A DNA stretch of 64,000 nt from Moesziomyces globuligerus (lineage: Eukaryota; Basidiomycota; Ustilaginomycetes; Ustilaginales; Ustilaginaceae), in contig JARVLF010000009.1 in the NCBI GenBank assembly GCA_030849465.1, forward strand, positions 62,001 to 126,000. The letters run 5' to 3'. The first letter of the stretch is position 1. Each line of letters begins with the position of its first letter. Under the pieces are notes generated by a model. It had not been told where the DNA came from. It did not search any database and saw nothing but the letters and a program-made list of their open reading frames with translations. Below, piece by piece: positions 52,572 through 62,908 of the stretch. Made by a program: the position numbers and the translations under genes.

Positions 52572-52965
52572 TGCAGTGCAGCTCCCGGATATGGAAGGCG
52601 CGCAGGACACAGTCATCTTGGTGCCATTATCTGTAATCCATGATACCCGGAATGAAAGTCTTTCGGAAGCAGCGGCGACCAGATAGGTGCGAGCAAGCAA
52701 GGTCTTGATGAGGGTGAGGCTGAAGGTGAGCAGGAGGGCCGGAATGGAGGCGGAAACCGGGATCCGGGATCCGGGCTAGCGCCTCCACACATGGGAGTTC
52801 TGTATAGAGCTAAAATTTGGCCTTTCATTCGGGGACCCTTTCGAGCCATCCACCGCTCATCCTCTCGCATAGCTCATCCCATATCGTTGACTCGGTCATC
52901 AAGGAGCGACACGAACAGGCTCTGTGAACGGAAGACGGGCGAATTGCAGCGATGCATGGGTAGAT
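52572..52965. other. Short intergenic region between kinase and DCAF4-like gene
   Basis: Tandem plus-strand spacing that must hold the kinase 3' UTR and the promoter of the WD40 gene. Nothing else was recognised. Confidence 0.5.
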
Positions 52966-54423
52966 ATGGCGGAGGCGCCGTTTGACATGCCGGGCCACCG
53001 GTGGGATCCGGTCAAGAAGCGCTTCTTCAAGATCCTCCCCGGGCCTCCGCCCACCCAACCGGCTTCTGCAGGTCCGTCATCCAGGCCGCGTCGTCCGTCA
53101 CCTCCGCCGGCGAAGATCCCACCACGGCCACGACTACCTGCGCTGCCGACTGGTGCTTCTGCTTCGAAGACGTTCTCCGAGGCGAGATGGGATCCGGTGA
53201 GCCTGCGACAGCAGGCACGTGGCTCTGTGGGGCTGCCTCGCTTGCGGGAGCAGCAGCGAGTGGAAGCGGCGTACTCGCAGCTCGTACTCGCGCATACCTC
53301 TCGGCCTCTGCGCTACAGCCGTGCGCGGAGCATCGGAGGGCTGCATACAGATGGACGACAAGTGCTGGTCGTGTCGGATCACGGGCAGGTGCTCAGCCTC
53401 TCTGAGCGCGGGCAACCAGAACGCGTACTGGCGACCGGATCGGAGCGGTCGGAACCAGCGCATGTCTGGTCCAGCTCCACCGCGACTTGGATCGCAGCGT
53501 TCCAAGACGGTAAGCTCCAATCGGTGCGCTGCACACCCCATCCGAACCAGCCAAGCCGCGGCAGCGTGAGCTTCGACGTGCCCGTCCCGACGGTAGCCAG
53601 CATGCAAGGCACCGTAGCTTGGGCCACGTTCAGCCCGACACAGAACCGAGATGGCTACGCGACGGTGTTTGCCGTCTCGATCGGGTGGAAGGTGCACGTC
53701 TTCAGCATCCGCCTCTCCCCGAACAGACCAGCGAAGGTCCTCCGTGCCGAGTCGGGCAGCAACAAGAGCGATGTCATGGCGCTAGCCTTCTGCACCTCGG
53801 GTGATGCGCTGTACACCGGATTGCGGTCGGGAGTGGTCCAATGCTGGGCCTTTCGACGCTGCTTCACATCGCGCACAGCTGCGATACCTCACAGAGTACT
53901 GGGAGGCGCTGGATCCGTGACGCACCTGGCCGCCGTCTCGGACGACGAACTCGTGGTCGTCCGCATCACCGGCCAAGCCGACCTCGTCAGCAGCCACGGT
54001 GAGGCGAGGAGGTCGTTCTCGGGCCACGTCAATTCCTACTCGTTCCGCCTCGGCTGGGCGGTCGATGTACGGTGGAGAGTCATGGCCATCGCCGGGCTGG
54101 ATGGCAAGGTCAGGATCTGGTCTCTCGACTCTCCTACACCGCTGGCTTCGATGGACGCGATCAAGATGCCGAAACACACGCAAGGCGCAGACGACGACGA
54201 GATGGCTACGGACCTCTTCCAAAGCACGCACGCCCACGAGCGCAGCAAGATGGCAAGAGGGACCCCACTCGGGCGGTGTACGTTTCCGGATCAGGTTGTT
54301 GCACTTCTATGGCTCCCGCGCAGCCAGATGGCGGAGGAACCAGACCAGGTAACAGCACAAAGCGGTTTCAAGGATCTCCTCGTCGGCGCGGGCGAGTGGT
54401 TGTACCTCTTCGCCTGGCCGTAA
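52966..54423 (+). CDS. WD40-repeat protein, DCAF4-like (DDB1-CUL4 substrate receptor)
   Basis: A single exon of 485 residues from the ATG at 52966 (MAEAPFDMPGHRWDPVKKRF); the in-frame sequence before it has no ATG. The opening PGHRWDPVKKRFFKILPGP is the diagnostic N terminus of DCAF4/WDR21 proteins (GFxYDxxxxRYFKIxP). WD40-like strands follow, for example VMALAFCTSGDALYTGLRSG with VQCWAF, SVTHLAAVSDDELVVV, and MAIAGLDGKVRIWSL near the C terminus. DCAF4 proteins bind DDB1 in CUL4 ubiquitin ligases. The substrate is unknown. Confidence 0.72.
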   Translation: MAEAPFDMPGHRWDPVKKRFFKILPGPPPTQPASAGPSSRPRRPSPPPAKIPPRPRLPALPTGASASKTFSEARWDPVSLRQQARGSVGLPRLREQQRVEAAYSQLVLAHTSRPLRYSRARSIGGLHTDGRQVLVVSDHGQVLSLSERGQPERVLATGSERSEPAHVWSSSTATWIAAFQDGKLQSVRCTPHPNQPSRGSVSFDVPVPTVASMQGTVAWATFSPTQNRDGYATVFAVSIGWKVHVFSIRLSPNRPAKVLRAESGSNKSDVMALAFCTSGDALYTGLRSGVVQCWAFRRCFTSRTAAIPHRVLGGAGSVTHLAAVSDDELVVVRITGQADLVSSHGEARRSFSGHVNSYSFRLGWAVDVRWRVMAIAGLDGKVRIWSLDSPTPLASMDAIKMPKHTQGADDDEMATDLFQSTHAHERSKMARGTPLGRCTFPDQVVALLWLPRSQMAEEPDQVTAQSGFKDLLVGAGEWLYLFAWP

Positions 54424-55182
54424 CCTTCTCACTCCCAAACGCCAGCCTCTCACTCGGAAATTCGTTCCACATGCACTCTTTGTGTTGAGGAGAAAGATGT
54501 CTGAAGAAGTAGCATTGCGAAATGAGGGTCGAGAATGAAGGTCGACGATAGCATCTCAAAGAGGTGGGGGTTAGGGCGATCTCGAGGCTCAAGAGCATTC
54601 CCAACCACACGCACACTCGACTCATGCTCAACGGGCAAACACGAGAACACAAACGACAGACACACCCTCCCAAACCCATCGTCGCCCGACAGCCATCGCG
54701 CCGATTCCCGACAACTCGACTCTCCACGCATCCCTGCGCAACCCGGAAAGCGGGTGCAGAGGATATCTACGTGCAGAAGGAAGAGCAAGGGAGGTGGCGG
54801 GGACGTGATCATGTGCGGGGGGAGGAGGGGAAGGAGGGGTGACCCAAAGCCTAATTCGAGGCTTGCGAAGGACGCTCTGGTGGACGTTTGGGTCTTTGGG
54901 AAAAGGGTGCGAGGATGCCGAAGCACCCAACGCGGGATATATGGGCGGCGCAAGGTAAAAGTGGCCAGGTAAAACCAGTAAGATTACACCGTAGAAAAGG
55001 GGGGGAAGATAGCAGAGGCAGCGACGACCTTCACGGTACAAGCCCGGAGTCCGTATGCGCACCACCGTATCGGGAGGGTTGCAGAGGGAGGTGGGAAAGA
55101 GCCATCACCTTGTCCGGGTTCTGGTCTCCCTTTTGCGCTCGTCGTTTTCACGACAAAGTCGAAAGTGGGGGGGCGAAGGCCA
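54424..55182. other. Convergent intergenic region
   Basis: Holds the 3' flanks of the DCAF4-like gene (+) and ribosomal protein gene (-). No gene is visible. Confidence 0.5.
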
Positions 55183-55626
55183 TTAGATGAAGCCGATGCG
55201 GTTGGAGACGTCGAGAGCGTCCTGGTCGGGGGTAAGACGAACGAAAGCCTTCTTCTTGCCGTCGGGGCGGATGAGGGTGTTGATCTTGGCGGCCGAGACG
55301 TCGTAGAGCTTCTTGAGGGCGCCCTCGATCTGGCGCTTGTTGGCGGCACGGTCGACGATGAAGACGAGCGTGTTGTTCTCCTCGATCTTCTTCATGGCGG
55401 ACTCGGTGTTGAGCGGGTAGAGGATGGTGCGGAAAGCATCCATGCGCGGGGCGTGGGGGACGGCCTTGCGCGGGTACTTGGGCGCCTTGGCAAGGTCGAG
55501 CGTCTTGGGGCGACGGAAGGTGGTGTCGGAGCGCACCTTGCGCACCTTGGAGCCGGAGGTGCCCTTGAGGGCGGCCTTCTTGGCGGCGGTGGCCTTGGTC
55601 GTCTGGGGCTTGGCAGCAGCGGGCAT
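55183..55626 (-). CDS. RPL25: 60S ribosomal protein uL23 (L23a/L25)
   Basis: A component of the large subunit near the polypeptide exit tunnel, where it docks the signal recognition particle. It has 147 residues and no coding intron. The N terminus is basic ([20 protein letters not shown]), followed by the eukaryotic L23 N-terminal motif [20 protein letters not shown] and the uL23 fold: [60 protein letters not shown] and the terminal DVSNRIGFI. The start ATG at 55626 gives the canonical N terminus. Strong C-ending codon bias fits high expression. Confidence 0.97.
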   Translation of the reverse strand: MPAAAKPQTTKATAAKKAALKGTSGSKVRKVRSDTTFRRPKTLDLAKAPKYPRKAVPHAPRMDAFRTILYPLNTESAMKKIEENNTLVFIVDRAANKRQIEGALKKLYDVSAAKINTLIRPDGKKKAFVRLTPDQDALDVSNRIGFI

Positions 55627-58524
55627 CGTGACGGTCGAGATGGGGGGATCTTGATGGTGAGGAAGCAACGACGGTGCGACCGAGGGCTTCAACGTCTTCT
55701 GATCCCCTTTGGCTCGGACCTGCCTCGCGAAATGCAAACTAACAATCACATTCTGAATTTTCTGCACGCCCTACCGCGCCCCGCCCAAGCTCGGCCGAGC
55801 TTTCAGCAGATCACGTGCATTGAACCACGAGTATCGGATGGGATCTAGAATATTGACAATGTAACATGATTGAATAATTAATTAGGGCGCGTTTCGGGAC
55901 AGCCCTTTGTGGCACGAGACTGGCGCAAGTGCTGAACGTGTTTGATGTTGAGACCGCCATGGGAAGGCAGCGGATGGCTCCGCGAAGACGAGCCGCTCGC
56001 GCCCCAACATGCGAATGGTCAAGTGACCGGCATCGAAAGGTCATGCTGCGAGCGGGAAGACTAGTGCAGCGTGACGCCAGCTCCACCGCGAAGATTACGA
56101 CTCGCAGCCTCACATTCAAAGTCGGGGATGGCAGATAGGATCTTCCCGCGACTTGGGGAGATAAGGACTCGCACGAGTCCAGTATCTAGCAGATGTTGAG
56201 CGTGGACGATAGGCAAGATAAGGGCCATGGTGTGGGCAGGAGGGCGAGGTGCAGCTGCTCATGTGAGGTGCAATCTCGGTCGCGGCTGCTTACGGCAAGT
56301 GCCATTGTTGGCAGAGTGGAGCCGAGGCTTGCCTACCTGCGGCGTGGTGAGCGGCAGAACGGTCCATCGAGGAGCGCGAGGGCGTGCAGTAGTCGACTCT
56401 CGACTTCGATCGACACAGGCACAGGCTCGAGGCCCAGTGCGCGAGCCGTGAGACGGATTGCTTCCGAGGGCCAACTCGGATGCGCTGGCCTGGACCCGTG
56501 TCAGCGTGTCGAGAGCGCCGCTAGCGAGGCCATCCAGACGGCTTGACGCGGCAGAAAAGAAGGAAAATTCGAATTTCAACCACCGCCGGCGGAAGGAGAG
56601 TTTGGCTGGTGTGGCGCTTGCCAATCGCCGCAGGCTCGCCTAGCGCTGTCTGGCTCACTTGCCGCTGTCAGGCGTCGTTGGCCGTGACACTGTGAACACT
56701 GACCGTCAAAGCTTCCCCGCTTCTGCCAGTGGCTGCATCCCGATTCCCCAAGTTTCGGTCGTGCCGGACGGCCTTTCGGGCTTGACGATCCAGAGTTGAC
56801 ACGACCTCTGGCAGCCTCCCATCAGCGCGCGCAGACTCTTTCGAACTGCTTCATCCCAAACAGAGATACCGATACGATATAGTAATTCGGTCCGACGGGG
56901 CTGCACAGATGCAGGGCTGCGGGGTGCGTGCAGGTGCAGGCGCAGGCAAATTCGGATAGTATGCGTGCGTCGTACGATGATTGGACCAAGGTCGATCAAG
57001 AAGAAGAACGAGTGCATAGCAAAGCGAGGGCTTCTGCGACCAAGGGCCGAATCTGATTTTCCTGACGCCGTCTCGTCGTCATCTTGTCGGGCTCCACCAA
57101 TGAGAACAGTGGGCTGCAGGTGGGCTGAGTCTCAAGCTGAGTGGGGTCAGGCCGAACGCCAATGAGAGCCGAGCATCTCATCTTGGACTCCCCGGACGGA
57201 GAGCGTGAACGTGATGTGATTGGACCAACCCACCGCCCCGCCCCGGAACGCATGGTCAGGTGGGAGAACGATCGGATGATGCCATCTTCCTGCTCGATGC
57301 AAGTGGTTGCTCTGCTCTCCCGGCTATCTAGGCCGGATGTTGCCGTCCCCTTGAGCATTTCACGAGGATGACCCAGTGTTCCTGGCCCCCGACCCTTCGT
57401 GAACAACATCCCTCATGTCATTGTGAACTACAGTAGGGACTTGGTCCCACCGCCACGATGAATGCGCCTACTGTGTGGAGGGCTCCTCGGACGGAGGCGC
57501 ACACTGGAACGGCATTGTCGCCGATTCCGTCGGGAAATTCCCGTCTGACGAAGCGTGGCTCGAGCGTGTCAGCCTCGCATTCTTCTCAAGATCCAGACTC
57601 CGATGTGCTGTGGGAGGAGGCTAGCGCAGGGCGCCAATCAGAGGGCACCGTCCCGCGTCTGCGGTTGGATTGGGGAGGAGCGCTGCAGCCCTCTTGCATG
57701 GCTCGCCGCTTTTCCCGTCGCGTCTCGACCCAAGCTGCAGTTCAGGGCCAAATTCGGTGGTGCGGTTTCGTTGGCTCGTGGAGCGCCTGGTTGAGCCCGC
57801 GGGACGGCAAAAGCGAGACACTAGTTTTTCCACCTGGACCGCCGCCCGGACGCCCCGAACCGATGTTGTCGGCCAGTCGCCTGCGGCCCGCATACGCTGC
57901 ACATTTGGACAAGAGCCACGCTACACTCGACATCTGCCTCGCGCCGCGTGGCTCGCACGAGGCTCGACCCTCGTACAGCGCCTCGCCTGTCTCAGCTCCC
58001 CGCCCCTCAACATCCCCACCATTCGCAAGCTGATCAAATGAGAATTCGTCCAACCGCAAAGCGTCCCAAAGACAGTCTGGACCCGCCCGCCGCTCCCCTC
58101 CAATCGCACCGTTGCCGCTCATCGGCATGGCCCCAGGCCCCCTTTATCGCTGCGCATTTGCGCAGAAACACTGCAACTGCCTTGCAGCCCACTGCGCCCC
58201 TGCTCGCCCCTCCCTCGCTTGTGCCCGAATCGCCTGTACTTCCATCTCCTCGTGGCCTCGCCTCACCTCGCCTCGATAAGCAACCGGCGTGACCCCACAT
58301 TCGCTCTGCTGATTGTGCTCGCTATCGTTCTCCTGCCCTCGTGAGCATGCTCGCCTCTCATTGGCTCCCCGAAGCCCGTACCTGGTTCCTTGAGCATCCT
58401 TCCGCGCCACGCTACGCACCGCAGCTGTCACCTAAGGCCTAGCCTATCGCTCCTGCCCGTCTCCGTGGTACTGCACGCGCGTCTGCCTCGCAGAATCCGC
58501 CATCGCGTGGCGCCCCCTCCCGGT

Positions 58525-58529
58525 CCAAT
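58525..58529 (+). promoter_or_regulatory. CCAAT box of the permease gene
   Basis: CCAAT lies about 28 bases upstream of the TATAAAG element and 126 bases before the ATG, a typical arrangement. Confidence 0.45.
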
Positions 58530-58556
58530 CCCCTTGGATGCAGCTCACCTACAAGG

Positions 58557-58563
58557 TATAAAG
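58557..58563 (+). promoter_or_regulatory. TATA box of the permease gene
   Basis: TATAAAG lies 92 bases upstream of the permease ATG and is followed by a C-rich leader. It is the clearest TATA box in the window. Confidence 0.6.
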
Positions 58564-58654
58564 TCCATCCCCCCCTCGAGCATCGTTCCATCTCCTCATC
58601 CCTATCCAATCTTCGCTGCCCTAGATCCGCCCCTCACCCACACTTCCCTTCACA

Positions 58655-60426
58655 ATGTCTGCACCATACTCTCCCTCCGAGGAGAAGGTCAAGGCCGATT
58701 CCTTCAGCAAGGGCGACCTCGTCGCCACCCTCGAGGATGGCGTCGACGCTAACCAGGCCAACGCCTTCGACCAGCGCAAGGGTGAGGAGCTCAAGCATGC
58801 CCTCCTCCCGCGCCACATGGCCATGATTTCCATCGGTGGTGTCATTGGCACAGGTCTCTTCCTCGGTACCGCTTCTTCCCTCCACAACGCCGGTCCTCTC
58901 GGTCTCTGGCTCGGCTACCTCGTCATGGGCTCCGTCTGTTACGCCATGATGATGTGTCTCGGTGAAATGATCTCCTACCTCCCCGTTCCCGGTGGTCACA
59001 TCAAGCTCAGCGAGCGCTTCGTCGGCAAGCCCCTCTCGTTCGCCATGGGTTGGAACTACTGGTACAACTGGGTCATCGTCCTCCCCGCCGAGCTTTCCGC
59101 CGCCGCCGTTCTCATGTCTTACTGGTCCGATGCCAACCCCGCCATCTGGATCTCAGTCTTCCTCGTCCTCGTCGTCGCTATCAACCTCCTCGGCACCCGC
59201 GCCTACGGTGAGGCCGAGTTCTGGTTCGCCTCGATCAAGATCATCGCCATCGTCGGCCTCATCATCCTCTCCATCTGCATCGACCTCGGTGTCGGCAAGC
59301 AGGGTCGCCTCGGCTTCCGCTACTGGAAGAACCCCGGCCCCTTCAACCAGTACAACAAGATCGAGGGCTCCCTCGGCCAGTTCCTCGGCTTCTTCTCCGT
59401 GCTCATCAACGCCGCCTTCAGGTAAGTAATCCCCACATTTTCTTCATCAATAAATAAATCACAGCGCGGGGGAAATGCATCGACACCGACACTGACACAA
59501 TTTCTTAACACCATCTTCTATTCTCTCCTGACAGCTTCATCGGTACTGAGATCGTCGCTATCGCTTCGGCCGAGGCAAAGAACCCCCGCAAGTCCGTCCC
59601 CAGCGCTATCCGCAAGGTCTGGATCCGTATCTGCCTCTTCTACTTCCTCGGTACCTTCATGATCGGCCTCGTCTGCGCCTCCAACGCTCCTGAGCTCACC
59701 AAGGGCGCCAAGACCGCCGCTCGCTCTCCCTTCGTCGTGGCCATCAACAACGCCGGCATTAAGGTTCTCCCTTCGATCGTGAATGGTGCATTAGTCACCT
59801 CCGCGGTCTCCGCGGCCTCGTCGGATCTTTTCACCTCGAGCCGTGCTCTTTACTCGCTTGCCATCGGTGGTTCGGCCCCCCGCATCTTTGCTCGTACCAC
59901 CAAGGGCGGTCTTCCGTACATGGCTGTCATTGTCTCGATTGCCTTCTCCTTCCTCTCCTTCATGTCGGTCCGCGATGGCGCTAGCACTGTCTTTGGCTAC
60001 TTTGCCAACATGACCTCGATCGCCGGTATGGTCACCTGGTTCTGCATCGGTGTCATGTACATCCGCTTCAACAAGGCCATGAAGGTCCAGGGCATGTCGC
60101 GAGACGTGCTGCCTTACCGTGCTGCTCTGCAGCCCTTCTGCGGCTGGTGGACCGTCTGCACAACCTTCATCGTCATGCTCTTCAGCGGCTGGCCCATCTT
60201 CCTCAAGGGCAACTGGTCGACGAGCGACTTTATCACCAACTACATCCCCATCCCCTTCTTCATCATCCTCTACCTCGGCAACTGGTTCTACAACCGTGGC
60301 AACGGCACCCACATCCCCGCCTCCGAGGTCGACCTCACCACCGGTCTCCGCGAGATCCTCGAGGCCGAGGAGCCCGAGGAGAAGCCCACCACCATCGGTG
60401 GCAAGATCTGGCACTTCATCTCCTAA
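58655..60426 (+). CDS. Amino-acid permease (fungal AAT/YAT family, APC superfamily)
   Basis: Two exons (58655-59421, 59535-60426) give 552 residues with about twelve hydrophobic helices. It is a proton-coupled plasma-membrane amino-acid importer. The family motif in TM1 is MAMISIGGVIGTGLFLGTAS; LGEMISYLPVPGGHIKLSER and SFIGTEIVAIASAEAKNPRK follow, the latter starting right at the splice junction, and then FTSSRALYSLAIGGSAPRIF. The C-terminal cytosolic tail is acidic (LEAEEPEEKPTTIGGK), the usual site of endocytic regulation. The N-terminal tail contains lysines that could accept ubiquitin. The substrate is not predictable. Codon bias is strong and the promoter has CCAAT and TATA boxes, so it is probably well expressed and nutrient-regulated (inference). 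Confidence 0.93.
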
Positions 60427-60720
60427 AAATGGAGTCGTATGCTCCCGTGTCCACCAGGTCGGATCGACACTTGACAGTGCTCGTTACCTCCTGATGGCAA
60501 TCGCTTTTGTAACACTATCAGTCTATCTTCAGTTTCGCACACATGCAAAGGGATTTCATGTTTCTCGTCCACTCTTTTTCTTCTTTTCTCGACTGTGTCG
60601 CGTCTTGTGTTTGACTTGTTCTATTCGATGAGCACGGAGCCTGTCGGGGAAGCTCAACGGTCGTCGACGGCTTCGGATTGCCCAGGAAAAAGGGGCTGTC
60701 TACTTCCTAACCTCGCACTT
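60427..60720. other. Convergent 3' flanks
   Basis: T-rich 3' UTR sequence of the permease lies near 60500-60600, meeting the 3' end of the minus-strand orphan. There is no gene. Confidence 0.5.
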
Positions 60721-61257
60721 TCACAGCGGGAAAGCAATCCTGTTGATCGCAACGTTGAACTTGACCACGTCTTCCCAGCACGGAATGGCTTCGGCCTCGA
60801 AATGGAAGATGCTCGAGCGACGGGAGTAGTCGAAAAAGTCGGGTTTCGACTTGTCCGGATAGTGACGGTCCAGGTCCTGGATCACGACAAGATCGCCAAC
60901 GGCAACCACCGGTTTGGCAGCGGTGAAGGCGTGATGAAGGTTGGTATTGTGGCCGACGCGGATGACCATGCGGTCGTCCTCGGTCATTCGAAGCGTCATG
61001 GTGAACTTTGCGGGGAAGTCGGCGCCTTTCAGATCCTCTTCCGTCGCGTGTTGACGGGCGATCTTGGCGGTGAGCTCGATGCATTCGATCTTGCCCACAA
61101 AGCGGAACGGCCCGTTCCAGGTTGACTGGCACATGTAGTACACGGCGGGCGTCACCTGGTCGCTCCACAGATTGGTCGAGTCCAGCTCGAAAGGAGTGTC
61201 TTGATCGCAGGGAGAGTAGTGATGCTTCGTGTCGTCCGGGTAGGTCTGCGCGAACAT
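60721..61257 (-). CDS. Uncharacterised soluble protein, about 178 residues
   Basis: The frame from the first ATG at 61257 (MFAQTYPDDTKHHYSPCDQD) runs 178 residues; a stop codon lies a little upstream at about 61320, so the start is bounded unless an upstream exon exists. The protein is mixed alpha/beta with several beta-rich stretches (AVYYMCQSTWNGPFRFVGKI, VVAVGDLVVIQDL, FHFEAEAIPCWEDVVKFNVA). It has no signal peptide and no membrane segment. I do not recognise a family. Codon use and the absence of low complexity support a real gene. Confidence 0.65.
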   Translation of the reverse strand: MFAQTYPDDTKHHYSPCDQDTPFELDSTNLWSDQVTPAVYYMCQSTWNGPFRFVGKIECIELTAKIARQHATEEDLKGADFPAKFTMTLRMTEDDRMVIRVGHNTNLHHAFTAAKPVVAVGDLVVIQDLDRHYPDKSKPDFFDYSRRSSIFHFEAEAIPCWEDVVKFNVAINRIAFPL

Positions 61258-62908
61258 TTCTGAGCGTTCCAGAGAGGCCTGCGGAAAGGATGTCCTTCCC
61301 TCAGAGATGGTCACAAATCAATCGATAGATGAGCAAGACTGTGCTGGGAACGATAGACTTCATATCTGTGAAGTCGCCGAGAATCCTTACTGTAATGGGC
61401 CCGGTAGACAGAGAGGTGATGCGAGTCAAATCTTCTAGAGGAGGAGGGAAAATTGAGTCGGCGGGGAAGCTGAGGGGTGAATCGCTTCGTGGAAGAGAAG
61501 GCGGACGATCGGCAGGCGAGGCGGTCCTTATAAGCGTCTTGATTCCGCATCGAATGCGGGAGTCGCGTGTGCGGAACCTGAGAATGCGGATCGTCGAGTG
61601 CGGAAACTGCAAGTCTGCACCGATGTGTGGAGGAGGAGGGGGACGATGCGGCGTCAAGACGAACGACAGGCACGGCGGTTGCCGCGAGCTCTACACATGG
61701 CGACGCGCCAGAACGCTCATGTCGTGACGACTGTCGGACGAGCGGGCGGCAGCACAGACTGGAGCGAACAACTTGCTCTCCAGGCCCCACATACTCTGGA
61801 TTGCGAGCAGCGGTCACAAGTAGTCTCGTCGAGCCGGCAACCCGGCAAGAGTCCAAAGTGCGATCCCGTCTCCTGACTTGCGAACTCGGTGTACGTCAAT
61901 CCTCATCCACCGAAGTTTCAATACAAAGTCGAGGCGTGCTCTGGGCCGAAAATCTCTTTTCGTCAAAGGCGCTTGTGCTCGTCCATCTGGAAGCCCATGA
62001 GACCGACCGAGTAAAGTCTTTTCCGATCCCAAGTTGGATCCACTCGAGCGCCACGCAAAGGCCGAGAGAACGAGGAGCAAATGGAGACACGCATCGGTTC
62101 TACCGGGGAATTCATCTCGTTGGAGTGTAACAAGTGTGCAGATCGCTTTCTCCATGCACGCCTTGGATTTAAAATTTATGTCAAGCTCACCGCGCAGCGT
62201 GTTGGGTTCTGCGGAACCATCTGTCCAACATGGCGATGCGCAAATTCCTGCGCAAAATGCATGTTCGGTCCATCCACTTCTGGAGAAGAAGAGGAGCCCC
62301 ACATGCACGTCGACGGAGTCGATGCCACATCGCATTCGACGCCGTCTGCAGGGGCGCAGCCCACTTCATCCTAGTCTCAAGTCGACTGCTCCAGCATTCA
62401 AGTAACCCCGCATCCGTCGCGCACTTCAACATGGCCGGCAGCTCGTCAAGATTCCGCTCAGTCTGTGAGTTGATCCGACATGCCGCGGGAGCGTAGACTT
62501 GAAGCTCATGCGGTCGAACCCTGCCAGCGCGATCCGCTCGCGGTACTCGAGCTTATCGCGACTTCCGCTGCACCACGAATGCGCGCAGCATCCAGGTCCC
62601 GATCGAGCACGCACAGCACTGCAGAACACAGCACTGCAGAACACGGCAGTGGTCACAAACACAGCAGTGTCCAGCACAAGGTCCCGCACTCGCTTCCGCA
62701 CTCAGTGATGAGAATGCGTCCGGGCTGCGCTGCTCGATCTCACACAGGACCCCGCTCAGGTCTCATACCGACACGCACTGCATTCTTGTATCGAGACGTC
62801 GTCGATGGAAATACGCTTCGGTCGAGAGCGTCGCACCGGCTCGTCGCATGATGCCAGGCTAACATTGGTTGGTGCAGGTGGTGACAGATGCGGGACGGGA
62901 GTGACGGT
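61258..62908. other. Intergenic region upstream of the orphan and downstream of the RhoGEF gene
   Basis: 1.65 kb without a supported gene. It contains a 15-base direct repeat at 62612-62641 and generally balanced composition. Confidence 0.5.
62612..62641. repeat. 15-base tandem duplication
   Basis: CACAGCACTGCAGAA is present twice head to tail (62612-62626, 62627-62641). Confidence 0.85.

Larger units (their letters stand above)
55627..58654. other. 3-kb divergent intergenic region (RPL25 / permease)
   Basis: The stretch near 55845-55890 is A/T-rich and probably part of the RPL25 promoter. The longest frame (191 codons, 57458-58033 plus) has no domain and an open antisense partner, so it is not called. 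The right end holds the permease promoter (CCAAT and TATAAAG). No tRNA or other RNA gene was recognised. Confidence 0.5.

Noticed and set aside
57458..58033. 191-codon plus-strand open frame
   Set aside because: Composition-driven translation with an open antisense frame and no recognisable motif.
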